DNA of 64,000 nt from Robiginitomaculum sp. (GTDB lineage: Bacteria > Pseudomonadota > Alphaproteobacteria > Caulobacterales > Maricaulaceae): contig JAJFFS010000008.1 of the NCBI GenBank assembly GCA_021776515.1, positions 62,001-126,000 of the forward strand, in the 5' to 3' direction. Position 1 is the stretch's first letter; every line of letters begins with the position of its first letter. Made by a program: the position numbers and the translations under genes. The notes under the pieces are model-generated. The model saw only the letters and a program-made list of their open reading frames with translations. It ran no database searches and had not been told where the DNA came from. Positions 45,173-53,939 of the stretch are shown one piece after another.

Positions 45173-48100
45173 GCCCGCATTTTGGTTTACCCGCACCACA
45201 AGGGCTTTATGACCCTGCTGATGAGCGAGACGGTTGCGGCGTTGGTTGTGTTGCGGCCATTGATGGCAAGCCGCGCCGTGATGTAGTTGAGGCTGGTATT
45301 AGCGCGCTGAAGGCGGTTTGGCATCGCGGCGCCGTTGCCGCCGATGGCAAAACTGGTGATGGCGCCGGTGTTATGGTGCAAATCCCCAAGGCGTTTTTTG
45401 CCAAAATTGTCGCCCGTACCGGGCATGATATGGCTGATGAACCGTTGTGCGTCGGGATGATTTTTCTTCCCAGAACAGATTACGCAGCACAGGAACGCGC
45501 GCGGGCTATTGTCGAAACGCAAATTCTGGGGGCCGGGTTTCTTCTTTATGGCTGGCGGCGAGTGCCGGTTGATGTTTCCGCCGTTGGCGAGCGCGCCAAT
45601 ATGGTGCGCCCCGAGATCGAACAGATTTTATTTTATGCGCCCGGCATCAGCGATGAGGATCAGCTGGAGCGCAACTTGTATCTTGTTCGGCGGCGTATAG
45701 AGGCCGCCGTTCTGGCCGCGCACATCAACACGTTTTATGTGTGCAGCTTTAGTGCACGTACGCTGGTGTACAAGGGCATGTTTCTGGCCGAACAAATTGA
45801 TGTGTTTTTCCCGGACCTGCAAGATCCGAGCTTTGTCTCGCCCTACATTCTGTTCCATCAACGCTATTCCACCAACACCTTTCCTGAATGGCGACTGGCC
45901 CAGCCCTTTCACATGCTGGCCCATAATGGCGAGATCAATACGCTAAAAGGTAATCTGGGCTGGATGCGCAGCCATGAAACATTGATGGCATCATCCTCAT
46001 TTGGCGATACCGGCGATGAGATAAAACCCGTTGTTCAGCCCGGCGCATCAGATTCCTCCGCTCTGGACGCTGCCTTTGAAGTTCTGGTGCGGGCCGGGCG
46101 CTCTGTGCCTATGGTCAAATCGCTGCTCATTCCTGAAGCCTGGTCAAAGCGCGGCGATACCATGCCCGAAGCCGAAAAAGCCATGTACGCCTATTGTAAT
46201 GCGGTGATGGAACCCTGGGATGGCCCGGCGGCGCTGGTGGCTACCGATGGGCGCTGGGTCATTGCCGGGCTGGATCGTTCTGGTCTTCGTCCCCTGCGTT
46301 ATGCTGTTTCCCGCTCAGGGATTTTGGCTCTGGGTTCAGAAGCAGGCATGTGCCCGCTTAATGAGGATGAGATTATCACCCGGGGCCGGGTGCACCCGGG
46401 CCGGATGGTCGGGATCAATCTTGAAGAGGGCAGGTTCTACTCGGGGGGGCAATTGATCGACAAGCTGGCCAAGTCGCATGATTATCAAAATTGGCTGGAT
46501 AACCTTACTGACCTTGACCCCCTCATTGGAGAAGGACCAGAGGCGCGTCTTTTTGATGAAGATGTATTAATGCGCAAGGCGCTGGCGGCCGGCTTCTCAC
46601 TGGAAGACATCGATGTTTTGCTAAAACCCGCTGCAGTGGATGCCAAAGAGCCTTTGGGCTCTATGGGAGATGATACGCCGTTGGCGGTTTTGTCAGAACA
46701 TTATCGCCCGCTTTATCATTTTTTCCGCCAGAACTTTAGCCAGGTTACGAACCCGCCGATTGATCCCCTGCGTGAAGGCCGGGTGATGGGGCTGATTACC
46801 CGGTTCAAGAATTTGGGTAACATTCTGGACAATGAAAATACTCAAAAGGGCGTGCTAACGCTGTCATCGCCGGTGCTGACCAATGGCGCAACAGCACGCC
46901 TGATTGATTATCTTGGTGCGAATGATGTTGCTTCTATTGATTGCACATTTGATATATCTGCGGGCTGTGAAGGTGGTGAAAGTTTACCCGACGCCTTGAC
47001 CCGCATCCGCGATGAAGCGGTTCATGCCGTACAAAATCGCTATGGGCATCTGGTGCTGAGTGACGAGGCGGTCAGCAAAACCCGCGCGGCCATTCCCATG
47101 GCACTGGCGGTTAGTGGCATTCACGCGCGGTTGACGGCAGAGGAATTGCGCACGCATTGCTCGCTTATTGTGCGCGCCGCCGATGTCATGGATTCCCACG
47201 GATTTGCAGTGCTTCTGGGTGCGGGGGCCACGGCAGTAAACGCCTATCTGACTCAGGAAATGATCGCCCGTAGTCATGCAAACGGAACGCTGGGGACAAC
47301 GGGTTTGGAAACAGCGGTGCAAAATTATAAAACCGCCATCGAAAACGGGCTTTTGAAGATCATGTCCAAAATGGGCATATCGGTGCTTTCTTCCTATCGC
47401 GGGGGCTGTAATTTTGAGGCATTGGGGCTTTCGCGGGCGCTGATGGCCGAGTTTTTCCCCGGCGTACCGTCTCGAATTTCCGGCATTGGTCTTTCCGGTT
47501 TGCAATCCAAGGTTTGTGAGCAGCATATATGCGGCTTTGGCGCTGGTGCGGCGTGTCTTCCCATTGGCGGGCTCACCCGTGTTCGTGCTGGTGCCGAGCG
47601 CCATGCCTATACCGCCGATACAATCACAGCGCTTCAAACCGCCTGCAAAACCGGCAAAGACAGTGATTTTGATCAATACCTTCATATTGTGGCCGGGCAA
47701 AAGCAGGCGCAATTGCGCGATCTTCTGGATTATACCCCTCATGGTGCGCCTGTGCCGGTGGATGAGGTTGAGTCTGTCAATGAAATACGCAAGCGGTTTT
47801 TAACGCCGGGCATGTCTCTGGGGGCGTTGTCCCCTGAAGCCCACAGCGCGTTAAATATAGCTATGAACCGCATTGGTGCGCGTTCGGTTTCAGGCGAAGG
47901 CGGTGAAGATCCGGCGCGCTACCAGCCTTTGCCAAGTGGCGATAATGCCAACTCTGCGGTTAAACAGGTGGCCTCTGGCCGCTTTGGGGTCAATGCGCAA
48001 TATTTAAATGAATGTCGCGAGATCGAGATTAAAATAGCGCAAGGGGCCAAGCCCGGCGAAGGCGGGCAATTGCCGGGCTTTAAGGTCAATGCCATGATTG

Positions 48101-49686
48101 CGCGCTTGCGCCATTCCATCGAGGGAGTGACGTTGATCTCGCCGCCGCCGCACCATGACATTTACTCAATCGAAGATCTGGCACAGCTGATTTACGACCT
48201 CAAACAGATCAACCCTGATGCCCGCGTGGGCGTTAAACTGGTGGCTGCTGCCGGCATTGGCGCTATTGCCGCCGGTGTAGCCAAGGCCAAGGCCGATATT
48301 ATTACCATCTCCGGTCATAGTGGTGGTTCGGGTGCCAGTCCGCAAAGCTCGATCAAATATGCTGGCGCACCGTGGGAAATGGGTCTGGCCGAGGCCAATC
48401 AGGTGCTGACGCTTAATGGTCTGCGCGAGCAGGTTCGTTTGCGCACCGATGGCGGTCTTCGCTCGGGGCGCGATATTGTTATTGCCGCGATGCTGGGCGC
48501 CGAAGAATTTGGCATTGGCACAATGGCGCTGATGGCGCTGGGGTGTTTGATGGTGCGCCAGTGCCATACCAACACCTGCCCGGTGGGTATTTGCACGCAG
48601 GATGAACGCTTGCGTGCCATGTATCAGGGCAGTCCGGAACGGGTGGTCAATCTGATGACGTTTCTGGCCGGGGATGTGCGCAGAATTTTGGCTGGGCTAG
48701 GCGTAAAAACACTGAACGAAGTGGTGGGCCGGGCTGATCTTCTGGCGCAGGTCAATCGCGGTGCCGGTCATCTGGATGATCTTGACCTTAACCCCTTATT
48801 GTTGCGCGTTGAAACAGGTCAGGCACAAACTCATTGTACCAGGGTGCAGCGCAATCCGGTTAGCGCCTCGCTTGATGAAAATATTATCAAGGATGCCATA
48901 CCGTTTTTTACCCGCAGGGAAAAAATGGATCTGACCTATTCAGTGCGCAACACTGATCGTTCCATTGGCACGCGTCTATCGTCAAAAATTTATCGCCAAT
49001 GGGGGCTGGATGGCCTGCAATCCGGACATTTAACCCTGAGTCTCAGGGGGGCTGCCGGGCAATCTTTGGGTGCGTTTGCGGTTAAGGGGTTGCGGCTGGT
49101 GCTGGACGGCGAAGCCAATGATTATGTGGGCAAGGGGCTTTCGGGGGCTGATATTATTGTCCGCCCTTCGGGTGCGGCGGCTTTGGTCAGTCAGGACAAT
49201 ATTATTATTGGCAATACCTGCCTTTATGGCGCAACCGCCGGGACGCTGTACGCTGCCGGGCAGGCCGGCGAGCGCTTTGCCGTGCGTAATTCGGGTGCTG
49301 ATGCGGTGGTCGAGGGCTGCGGGGCCAATGGCTGTGAGTATATGACCGGCGGTAACGTGGTTATTCTGGGGCGCGTTGGCCATAACTTTGCCGCCGGTAT
49401 GAATGGCGGCATGGTCTATGTTTATGATCCGCAAGATACGCTGGATCAGCTTATCAATCCTGAAACCGTTTACTGGGCACCGTTGGCGTCTTCGCATTGG
49501 GAGGTGCAGTGCCGTGCCCTGATCGAAGCTCACGCTCAGGCAACTGGCTCGAATTATGCCCGCGATATTCTAAGTAAATGGGAAACCAGCCGTAAGATAA
49601 TCAAACAGGTCTGCCCCATCGAGATGTTGCAAAAACTGGAACACCCTCTGGATGACAGCGAAGGTGCACCGCGTTTGAATGCCTAA
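45169..49686 (+). CDS. gltB: Glutamate synthase (NADPH) large subunit
   Basis: The 1505-residue catalytic subunit turns glutamine and 2-oxoglutarate into two glutamates. The Ntn glutaminase domain follows a 22-residue propeptide, with Cys23 in DGCGVGCVAA as the nucleophile after cleavage. A central domain, the FMN-binding synthase domain (GGEDPARYQP, then ITISGHSGGSGASPQSS), the 3Fe-4S cluster Cys cluster CLMVRQCHTNTCPVGICTQ, and a C-terminal GXGXG beta-helix follow. It is coupled to gltD. Together they assimilate ammonia with glutamine synthetase, which is not in the window. Confidence 0.99.
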   Translation: MSPHFGLPAPQGLYDPADERDGCGVGCVAAIDGKPRRDVVEAGISALKAVWHRGAVAADGKTGDGAGVMVQIPKAFFAKIVARTGHDMADEPLCVGMIFLPRTDYAAQERARAIVETQILGAGFLLYGWRRVPVDVSAVGERANMVRPEIEQILFYAPGISDEDQLERNLYLVRRRIEAAVLAAHINTFYVCSFSARTLVYKGMFLAEQIDVFFPDLQDPSFVSPYILFHQRYSTNTFPEWRLAQPFHMLAHNGEINTLKGNLGWMRSHETLMASSSFGDTGDEIKPVVQPGASDSSALDAAFEVLVRAGRSVPMVKSLLIPEAWSKRGDTMPEAEKAMYAYCNAVMEPWDGPAALVATDGRWVIAGLDRSGLRPLRYAVSRSGILALGSEAGMCPLNEDEIITRGRVHPGRMVGINLEEGRFYSGGQLIDKLAKSHDYQNWLDNLTDLDPLIGEGPEARLFDEDVLMRKALAAGFSLEDIDVLLKPAAVDAKEPLGSMGDDTPLAVLSEHYRPLYHFFRQNFSQVTNPPIDPLREGRVMGLITRFKNLGNILDNENTQKGVLTLSSPVLTNGATARLIDYLGANDVASIDCTFDISAGCEGGESLPDALTRIRDEAVHAVQNRYGHLVLSDEAVSKTRAAIPMALAVSGIHARLTAEELRTHCSLIVRAADVMDSHGFAVLLGAGATAVNAYLTQEMIARSHANGTLGTTGLETAVQNYKTAIENGLLKIMSKMGISVLSSYRGGCNFEALGLSRALMAEFFPGVPSRISGIGLSGLQSKVCEQHICGFGAGAACLPIGGLTRVRAGAERHAYTADTITALQTACKTGKDSDFDQYLHIVAGQKQAQLRDLLDYTPHGAPVPVDEVESVNEIRKRFLTPGMSLGALSPEAHSALNIAMNRIGARSVSGEGGEDPARYQPLPSGDNANSAVKQVASGRFGVNAQYLNECREIEIKIAQGAKPGEGGQLPGFKVNAMIARLRHSIEGVTLISPPPHHDIYSIEDLAQLIYDLKQINPDARVGVKLVAAAGIGAIAAGVAKAKADIITISGHSGGSGASPQSSIKYAGAPWEMGLAEANQVLTLNGLREQVRLRTDGGLRSGRDIVIAAMLGAEEFGIGTMALMALGCLMVRQCHTNTCPVGICTQDERLRAMYQGSPERVVNLMTFLAGDVRRILAGLGVKTLNEVVGRADLLAQVNRGAGHLDDLDLNPLLLRVETGQAQTHCTRVQRNPVSASLDENIIKDAIPFFTRREKMDLTYSVRNTDRSIGTRLSSKIYRQWGLDGLQSGHLTLSLRGAAGQSLGAFAVKGLRLVLDGEANDYVGKGLSGADIIVRPSGAAALVSQDNIIIGNTCLYGATAGTLYAAGQAGERFAVRNSGADAVVEGCGANGCEYMTGGNVVILGRVGHNFAAGMNGGMVYVYDPQDTLDQLINPETVYWAPLASSHWEVQCRALIEAHAQATGSNYARDILSKWETSRKIIKQVCPIEMLQKLEHPLDDSEGAPRLNA

Positions 49687-49721
49687 GCGGTAACGATCAC
49701 CATCCTCAGCCCTCACCCCGT

Positions 49722-49743
49722 CCCTCTCCCATCAGGGAGAGGG
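49722..49743. repeat. Short palindrome after gltB
   Basis: CCCTCTCCC and GGGAGAGGG form a perfect 9-bp stem around ATCA, 36 bases after the gltB stop. No T tract follows, so it is a weak terminator at best. A relative occurs at about 34480-34512. Confidence 0.6.
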
Positions 49744-49755
49744 GGAAAACAACAC

Positions 49756-49821
49756 CCTCATCCTGAGCTTGTCGAAGCCTCATCCTGAGCTTGTCGAAGC
49801 CTCATCCTGAGCTTGTCGAAG
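49756..49821. repeat. Three perfect 22-bp tandem repeats of a REP half-unit
   Basis: CCTCATCCTGAGCTTGTCGA plus AG, a 22-base unit, occurs three times without a mismatch (49756-49777, 49778-49799, 49800-49821), followed by GATGG. It is the same sequence as the right arm of the element before truB, in direct orientation and without its inverted partner. Confidence 0.9.
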
Positions 49822-49908
49822 GATGGAGGAACCCCTACCGGAACCCATCTTTGTTATGGACTTATGGATACCGGATAAGGCTAATGCCTTTCCGGCAACC
49901 CTGATTTT

Positions 49909-49981
49909 GTCATTACCCGACTGGTTCGGGTAATCTAGGGGTGAAGAACAATTGGATTACCGGGACAAGCCCGGTAATGAC
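49909..49981. repeat. REP-like paired palindrome after gltB
   Basis: The left half GTCATTACCCGACTGGTTCG... folds with GGGTAAT and the right half GGATTACCGGGACAAGCC... ends GTAATGAC. Fourth member of the GTCATT...AATGAC layout in the window, between gltB and the convergent pspF. Around it, 49822-49908 and 49982-50008 hold nothing else recognisable. Confidence 0.85.
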
Positions 49982-50008
49982 ATGCCAAAGGATGGTGAGT
50001 TCAGATTG

Positions 50009-51052
50009 CTAGATTTCGTGTGTCTCTACCTTTGGGCGCTTCACCCCATGCTTGCCCCTGTAATGGCGTAGCTGATCATAGCTCAGGTTTAGCGCCCTGG
50101 CGGCGCGGCCCTGATGCCAGCCATGGTTTTGCAAGGCGGTGACAATAAGTGAGCGCTCCAGCGCGTTGACCTGTTCGGCAAAAGGTGCCGATGGACTTGT
50201 TGGTAAAGGCTGTGGTGTCTCTGTTTTTATTTTTGCGCTGGCGGTCTCTTGATTAACCTTGTTCCAGGGCTGGGCAAAGGGGTCCAGCACAATTGTATCC
50301 ACCACGCCCTGATTGCCCTGGGCAAGGGCGCGGGTTACGGCGCGTTCGGTAGCATTTTTTAACTCGCGGACATTGCCGGGCCAGTTATATTCCATCAATG
50401 TGCGCATGGCGTTCATACCAAACCCTGCAAACCGTTCCTGCCCCTGCTCTTTGGCCATGTTTTGTGCAAAGTGCTGGGCCAGTATGGGTATGTCCTCCCA
50501 CCGTGCCCGCAAGGGGGGCAGGGTAATGACCTCAAAGGCAAGGCGATCCAGCAAATCAGCCCGAAATTTTCCAGCCCTTGCCAGCGCCGGAAGGTCAGCA
50601 TTGGTTGCCCCCACCACCCGCACATCTGTGTGCAGGGTTTTTTCACCGCCTATGCGTTCAAATTCGCCATATTCCACAACGCGCAGGATTTTTTCCTGTA
50701 CGCGAAGCGAGGCATTGGCGATCTCATCAAGAAATATCGTGCCGCCTTCTGCGCGCTCGAAACGCCCGGCATGGCGGCCCCTGGCCCCGGTAAAGGCCCC
50801 CGCCTCATGACCGAATAGCTCTGACTCCAGCAAATCCTCTGACAAGGCCGCGCAATTAATCTTGACGTATTCGCTGGCCCAGCGTGAAGACAGAAAATGC
50901 AGCCGTGCGCCAATAAGTTCCTTGCCTGTGCCACGCTCGCCTATGACCAGCAAGGGCCGGTCCACTGGTGCTACTTGCGATACCCGGTCCAGCAGGGTCA
51001 GAAACTCGGGGCTTTGCCCAATCAAGGGGGGTAAGCTATCAGGAGAAATCAT
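50009..51052 (-). CDS. pspF: Phage shock operon transcriptional activator PspF
   Basis: Sigma-54 enhancer-binding protein of 347 residues with no N-terminal receiver domain, as in PspF. The AAA+ domain (about 8-240) has GERGTGKELIGARLHFLS, ESELFGHEAGAFTGA with the sigma-54-contacting GAFTGA loop, GTIFLDEIANA and GATNADLPALA. A Fis-type HTH (about 295-335, ALERSLIVTALQNHGWHQGR, then AARALNLSYDQLRHY) binds the upstream sites. It is divergent from pspA across 209 bases; PspA normally inhibits it by direct binding. Confidence 0.95.
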   Translation of the reverse strand: MISPDSLPPLIGQSPEFLTLLDRVSQVAPVDRPLLVIGERGTGKELIGARLHFLSSRWASEYVKINCAALSEDLLESELFGHEAGAFTGARGRHAGRFERAEGGTIFLDEIANASLRVQEKILRVVEYGEFERIGGEKTLHTDVRVVGATNADLPALARAGKFRADLLDRLAFEVITLPPLRARWEDIPILAQHFAQNMAKEQGQERFAGFGMNAMRTLMEYNWPGNVRELKNATERAVTRALAQGNQGVVDTIVLDPFAQPWNKVNQETASAKIKTETPQPLPTSPSAPFAEQVNALERSLIVTALQNHGWHQGRAARALNLSYDQLRHYRGKHGVKRPKVETHEI

Positions 51053-51183
51053 GTGAAAAACACCAAATTAATCTAGTGTAAATTACATAAAATAAGTGAA
51101 AAACACAAGTAATGAATATATTTTTTATGTCAAAAAATAATTTAATTGTTATATTACAAATGGTTATAGTTTTTTATGCAAAC

Positions 51184-51198
51184 TGGCACACGCTTTGC
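51184..51198 (+). promoter_or_regulatory. Sigma-54 promoter of the psp operon
   Basis: TGGCACACGCTTTGC matches the consensus TGGCACG-N4-TTGC at every defined position but one (A for G at position 7), with the correct 12-base distance between the GG and GC elements. It lies 64 bases before the first ORF. The 120 bases upstream are strongly AT-rich, as expected for PspF and IHF binding, though I cannot mark exact sites. Confidence 0.92.
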
Positions 51199-51261
51199 AA
51201 TTCCTAAAGGGTAAACGGGAAAATACCCGGTCGGTCGAATATTAAAAATTGTGAGAAAAAC

Positions 51262-51429
51262 ATGACTAAATATGACCCCTATGACGAAGTCAGAAACGAA
51301 AAAGCTGACGCAGCAGCATCGGAATGGCGTGAAACCAGTTCGCGATTCTGGCGTTATTTGCGTACACGCCCGGCGGAATGCTGGGGCTTTTTTGTGGCCG
51401 GTTTAATTGTCGGCGGCATGTTTTTCTAG
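51262..51429 (+). CDS. Small membrane protein, first gene of the psp operon
   Basis: A 55-residue ORF between the sigma-54 promoter and pspA. The N-terminal 35 residues are charged and amphipathic (YDPYDEVRNEKADAAASEWR); the C-terminal 18 form one hydrophobic segment (CWGFFVAGLIVGGMFF). GAGAAAAAC precedes the ATG and an uninterrupted frame runs to TAG 51427-51429. It resembles a single-pass inner-membrane peptide with its N-terminus in the cytoplasm. I do not recognise a family; it is not PspB or PspC, which are both present downstream. Its position predicts PspF-dependent expression and a role in the envelope stress response. Confidence 0.72.
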   Translation: MTKYDPYDEVRNEKADAAASEWRETSSRFWRYLRTRPAECWGFFVAGLIVGGMFF

Positions 51430-51477
51430 GCATTTTCTTAAGGGACGTTTCCCCACTTATTTCCAAGGAGAGTAACA

Positions 51478-52173
51478 ATGGGTATTTTTTCGCGTATGGG
51501 CGACATCATCAATTCAAACATTAATTCCATGCTGGAACAGGCAGAAGATCCGGAGAAGATCGCCCGCCTGATTATTCAGGAAATGGAAGATACGCTGGTT
51601 GAGGTGCGCACGGCTGCGGCTCGTGCCATCGCTGACAAAAAAGATGTCGAGCGCAAGCTGGAACGCTACTCAAGCGCAGAGGCAGACTGGGAAGCCAAGG
51701 CCGAGCTGGCGGTCAGCAAAGGCCGTGAGGATCTGGCCAGGGGTGCCCTGCAAGCCAAAGCCAAAGCGGCGCAAATGGTTGCGGTTCTTGAGAAGGAACT
51801 GGCCATTGTTGAAGAAGCCATAGGCAAGGCCGAGGAAGATATGGGCAAGCTGCAAGACAAGCTGGATGAGGCCAAGGTCAAGCACAAGGCGCTGGCGGCC
51901 CGTCGTCAATCTGCTGAAACGCGCATCAAGGTTCGTCAAACGGTTTCCGACAATAAAATCGAGGATGCCATGACCCGCTATGCTGTGGTAGAACGCAAAG
52001 TGGATGAGCTGGAGGCGCAAGTGGAAGCCTATGACCTTAACGGCGGCAAAAGCCTGGAAGGTCAGTTCATGGACCTTGAAGCCGAAGAGGCCATCGAGAC
52101 AGAACTGGCGGCTTTGCGTAAAAAAATAGGCACCGTAAAAAAGGCCGTAAAAACAGCCGCTGCCGCTGACTAA
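51478..52173 (+). CDS. pspA: Phage shock protein A
   Basis: ESCRT-III-like coiled-coil protein of 231 residues that binds PspF and, under stress, the inner membrane. It has the standard N-terminal GIFSRMGDIINSNINSMLEQ, the next PEKIARLIIQEMEDTLVEVR, and a long heptad-rich helix (about 25-215). A strong ribosome-binding site AAGGAG lies eight bases before ATG 51478. It is followed by pspB and pspC in the canonical order. Confidence 0.98.
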   Translation: MGIFSRMGDIINSNINSMLEQAEDPEKIARLIIQEMEDTLVEVRTAAARAIADKKDVERKLERYSSAEADWEAKAELAVSKGREDLARGALQAKAKAAQMVAVLEKELAIVEEAIGKAEEDMGKLQDKLDEAKVKHKALAARRQSAETRIKVRQTVSDNKIEDAMTRYAVVERKVDELEAQVEAYDLNGGKSLEGQFMDLEAEEAIETELAALRKKIGTVKKAVKTAAAAD

Positions 52174-52202
52174 TTCGATATAAGCAAAAGAAAGCGAGTT
52201 TC

Positions 52203-52430
52203 ATGGATATGACAGTTATTGCCGTTCTTTTCATCGTGTTGGTCATTGCACCATCGGTGTTGTTTCACCACATCACCAAATGGCGGGAGCAAAAATCACT
52301 CTCCGCTGATGATGAACACATGCTTGAAGATGTCTGGAAAAGTGCGCGGCGTATGGAACGCCGTATTGCTTCGCTGGAAGCCATACTGGATGCCGAAGCC
52401 CCCGGCTGGAGGAAAAAAGAAGATGAGTGA
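52203..52430 (+). CDS. pspB: Phage shock protein B
   Basis: Inner-membrane protein of 75 residues: one N-terminal membrane segment (VIAVLFIVLVIAPSVLFH) followed by a charged cytoplasmic helix (EDVWKSARRMERRIASLEAI) ending near DAEAPGWRKKE. PspB with PspC senses envelope stress and relieves PspF inhibition. It overlaps pspC by eight bases. Confidence 0.96.
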   Translation: MDMTVIAVLFIVLVIAPSVLFHHITKWREQKSLSADDEHMLEDVWKSARRMERRIASLEAILDAEAPGWRKKEDE

Positions 52431-52824
52431 AGATTTTTCACGCCCCCCTAACCCACACAGGCTTTATCGCAATCGTAGCAAAGGTGCCTGGTGCGGTGTA
52501 TGTGCCGGTGTTTCGGACTATTTCAATATTGACGTAGTTATCATTCGCATCGGGTTTGCCCTGTCCTTCTTCATTTTCGGGCCGTTTATTTTTCTGGCGT
52601 ATTTTATAGCCTGTTTTGTCTTGCCGACACGGGGCAAACAAACGCCCAAGATGAAACCCGAGGAAGATCAGTTCTGGCGCGGTGTTGAGCGCCGCCCAGA
52701 GGTTACGTTTTCAAATTTACGCTATCAATTTCGTGACCTTGAAGACCGCCTTGCTGATCTGGAACGCATCGTAACATCAAAAGAATGGAAACTAAGACGG
52801 CAGTTTCGTGACCTGGAAACCTAG
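52423..52824 (+). CDS. pspC: Phage shock protein C
   Basis: Inner-membrane sensor of 133 residues with the PspC domain: HRLYRNRSKGAWCGVCAGVS, DYFNIDVVIIRIGF and a hydrophobic segment (FFIFGPFIFLAYFIACFVL). A cytoplasmic tail (about 80-133) contains RYQFRDLEDRLADLERIV and a repeated QFRDLE word. ATG 52423 overlaps the pspB end; GGAGG lies about ten bases upstream within pspB. A longer frame to 52219 is pspB sequence in another frame and is not used. Confidence 0.96.
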   Translation: MSEDFSRPPNPHRLYRNRSKGAWCGVCAGVSDYFNIDVVIIRIGFALSFFIFGPFIFLAYFIACFVLPTRGKQTPKMKPEEDQFWRGVERRPEVTFSNLRYQFRDLEDRLADLERIVTSKEWKLRRQFRDLET

Positions 52825-52857
52825 GATTGAGACACGAATTTTGCGAGGGAAAAGCAA

Positions 52858-53175
52858 ATGTTTATCAAATTAGTGGCGATTATTATCTTGGGGATGACCA
52901 TGTCCCTGGGTGGCCCGGATGCGCCCGCGGCTTCGCAGGCTGAAGTGACGCAACCTGAGGCCCTGCTCAGCGTATGTATAGGCCCCATGATAATCGGTTT
53001 TGGCGCGTCAGGAGATGCTCCTGTGAATTTAAGTTTTAATGCCAATACCCATAATGCGGGACTGGCCGGGCTTTTTGGTGTGCATGTTCATACAGACAAA
53101 AACCCGCTCAAAACGAATCTTTCAGGGCGCGAATCTGTGCAAAAACTGCCGAATCGCTTGCCGCGCCTGCCTTGA
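52858..53175 (+). CDS. Small secreted protein of the psp operon
   Basis: A 105-residue ORF 33 bases after pspC with a good ribosome-binding site (GAGGG, eight bases before ATG). It starts with a signal-peptide-like segment (KLVAIIILGMTMSLGG), then a short Ala/Pro region and a Gly/Asn-rich body (IGPMIIGFGASGDAPVNLSF). I do not recognise a family. The last 23 codons overlap the 3' end of convergent gloB, unusual for two real genes, so the C-terminus may be longer than natural or the gene may be fortuitous. Position and start signals favour a real psp-linked gene. Confidence 0.55.
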   Translation: MFIKLVAIIILGMTMSLGGPDAPAASQAEVTQPEALLSVCIGPMIIGFGASGDAPVNLSFNANTHNAGLAGLFGVHVHTDKNPLKTNLSGRESVQKLPNRLPRLP

Positions 53176-53875
53176 GCTGTGCCCGAATGGCGGCACTGTC
53201 TGGTCGTAAAAACGGGTTTGTTTTCTTTTCCAGATCAAGGCGCATGGGTACGGTAGGCTGATTTTTTTCCCGCAATGCAGAAATTGCCGCCACCCGCGCC
53301 TGAAGGTCCGCGTTCCCAGGTTCAATGGTCAGGGCAAAACGTGCATTGTCGGCGGTGTATTCATGGGCAGGGTGGATGAGGGTTTCCCCCGGCAGGGTTT
53401 TTAACGCCGCAAGGCTTTCCCACATTTGTTCCGGCGTGCCTTCAAATACCCGCCCGCAGCCCAGCGAGAATAACGTATCGCCAACAAAAGCGATGTTTTG
53501 TTCATCAAATACATAACAAATATGGCCCAGCGTATGCCCCGGTGTATCCAGCACACGGGCGGTGAAAGCCCCCAGTTTCACCTCATCACCTTCCGCAATA
53601 TAACGGTTTGCATCCGGGATGGTGACGTGTTCATTTTTTGGTGCGCAAATGGTGCAGCCGGTTTTTTGGGCCAGCTCGGCATTACCCCCCGCATGATCCC
53701 AATGATGATGGGTGTTCCATATTTGCGTTAGCGTCCAGCCCTCTTCGGCCAAGGCGTCCAGAATAGCGCCTGCATCAGGGCTATCTATGCTGATAGTTTC
53801 GCCGCTGAGCGGGTCGTGAACCAGATAGCCATAATTATCGCTTAGGCAGGGAATTTGTTTTATTTGTAAACTCAT
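53108..53875 (-). CDS. gloB: Hydroxyacylglutathione hydrolase (glyoxalase II)
   Basis: Metallo-beta-lactamase fold enzyme of 255 residues that hydrolyses S-lactoylglutathione in methylglyoxal detoxification. The metal-binding motif THHHWDHAGG is at residues 55-64, with VLDTPGHTLGHICYVF and the C-terminal HPAHEYTADNARFAL region that binds the glutathione part. Length is standard. It is divergent from the methyltransferase gene at 53940, an arrangement recurrent in alphaproteobacteria. Confidence 0.97.
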   Translation of the reverse strand: MSLQIKQIPCLSDNYGYLVHDPLSGETISIDSPDAGAILDALAEEGWTLTQIWNTHHHWDHAGGNAELAQKTGCTICAPKNEHVTIPDANRYIAEGDEVKLGAFTARVLDTPGHTLGHICYVFDEQNIAFVGDTLFSLGCGRVFEGTPEQMWESLAALKTLPGETLIHPAHEYTADNARFALTIEPGNADLQARVAAISALREKNQPTVPMRLDLEKKTNPFLRPDSAAIRAQLKAGAASDSAVFAQIRALKDSF

Positions 53876-53939
53876 GGGACTTTTCCTTGGAATGTGCGTT
53901 TTGCAATCCTAGTATATTGCTACAAAAGAGGAAGGGTTG

